From NCBI GenBank assembly GCA_002315675.1, contig DCHP01000118.1:1-32329 (forward strand): 32,329 nucleotides of DNA, written 5' to 3'. The notes beneath the pieces are model-generated. The model did no database searches. It worked only from the letters and a program-made list of their open reading frames with translations, and was not told where the DNA came from. Source of the DNA: Rikenellaceae bacterium UBA1749. Its GTDB lineage: Bacteria > Bacteroidota > Bacteroidia > Bacteroidales > Rikenellaceae. Below are positions 32,126 to 32,329 of this stretch, piece by piece; position 1 is the stretch's first letter, and every line of letters starts with the position of its first letter. A program made the translations under genes and the position numbers.

Positions 32126-32329
32126 ATGCAATTATTTTTATATCTCATTTTATATCCCATTTTTCTCTTCAAATGGAATCAACACATCCCAGATTTGTGA
32201 TTAGATAATCAATTTGGAAAATTATATAGTTTATGATTGGATATTGTTACTAATTGAAGGATTATTCGTAATTTTGTCACGAAAATAATATATAGTTGTG
32301 ACACAATAAGTAGTGATATGGATAGTATT
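32126..32329. other. AT-rich end of window, probable upstream region of the next gene
   Basis: No complete gene. GTCAC (32276-32280) and GTGAC (32298-32302) form a loose inverted repeat around an AT-rich stretch. A TTTTG at 32272-32276 and TATAGTTG at 32291-32298 vaguely recall a promoter but are only 14 bp apart. An ATG at 32318-32320 opens a frame (MDSI) that is cut by the end of the window and could be the next gene. Confidence 0.2.

Noticed and set aside
32010..32204. 64-codon open frame
   Set aside because: It starts inside tRNA-Ser and runs through its terminator; not a protein gene.
1..32329. CRISPR array, phage or plasmid functions
   Set aside because: No regularly spaced repeats, cas genes, integrase, capsid, relaxase or replication initiator were seen on either strand.

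Overview
The window looks like a chromosomal segment of an uncultured or little-studied member of the Bacteroidales (Bacteroidota). Evidence: AT-rich DNA; many genes preceded by the Bacteroidota sigma-factor -7 element TAnnTTTG, three of them with a TTG/TTTG -33 element 20 bp upstream; few Shine-Dalgarno sites; and a gene content typical of the group (KorA/KorB, DUF3127, a NfeD-FloA pair, Omp85-like outer-membrane proteins, a metal-type KdsA, lipoprotein FKBP isomerases). No phage, plasmid, CRISPR or intact transposase was found.

Layout. 1-4.3 kb (+): korA-korB (2-oxoacid:ferredoxin oxidoreductase) and hisS. 4.4-6.1 kb (+): two tandem paralogous FKBP-type prolyl isomerase lipoproteins, each with its own -7 element and terminator. 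6.2-6.6 kb: non-coding stretch with possible debris of an insertion sequence. 6.7-9.3 kb (-): OmpA-type protein and an amidohydrolase of the SAH/MTA deaminase group. 9.4-14.9 kb (+): DUF3127 OB-fold protein with an SSB-like tail, membrane metallophosphoesterase overlapping an intracellular GH13 amylase, PIF1/RecD-like helicase, GNAT acetyltransferase. 14.9-22.1 kb (-): MgtC/SapB protein, two Omp85-superfamily proteins, a conserved cytoplasmic protein, kdsA and rarA. 22.2-24.3 kb (-): secreted metallophosphoesterase and a WYL regulator in one overlapping unit, divergent from a AAA+ ATPase (24.5-26.1 kb, +). 26.4-28.6 kb (+): HAMP-type membrane sensor lacking any output domain, coupled by a TAATG overlap to TrkH. 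28.6-31.7 kb (+): SPOR-like coiled-coil protein, NfeD and FloA. 32.0 kb: tRNA-Ser(GCU) with a textbook promoter and terminator.

The clearest unadvertised structures are two ~100-bp MITE-like elements (15819-15916 and 22110-22209). Both begin GTAACTATT and are flanked by 8-bp target duplications (one perfect, one 7/8), which fits non-autonomous IS66-type elements. The most plausible little-described systems are the WYL / secreted phosphoesterase / AAA+ locus, the sensor-TrkH pair, and the Omp85 pair with its cytoplasmic neighbour. Several apparent long ORFs start at TTG codons lying in promoter elements or gene junctions; for these the downstream ATG was chosen.
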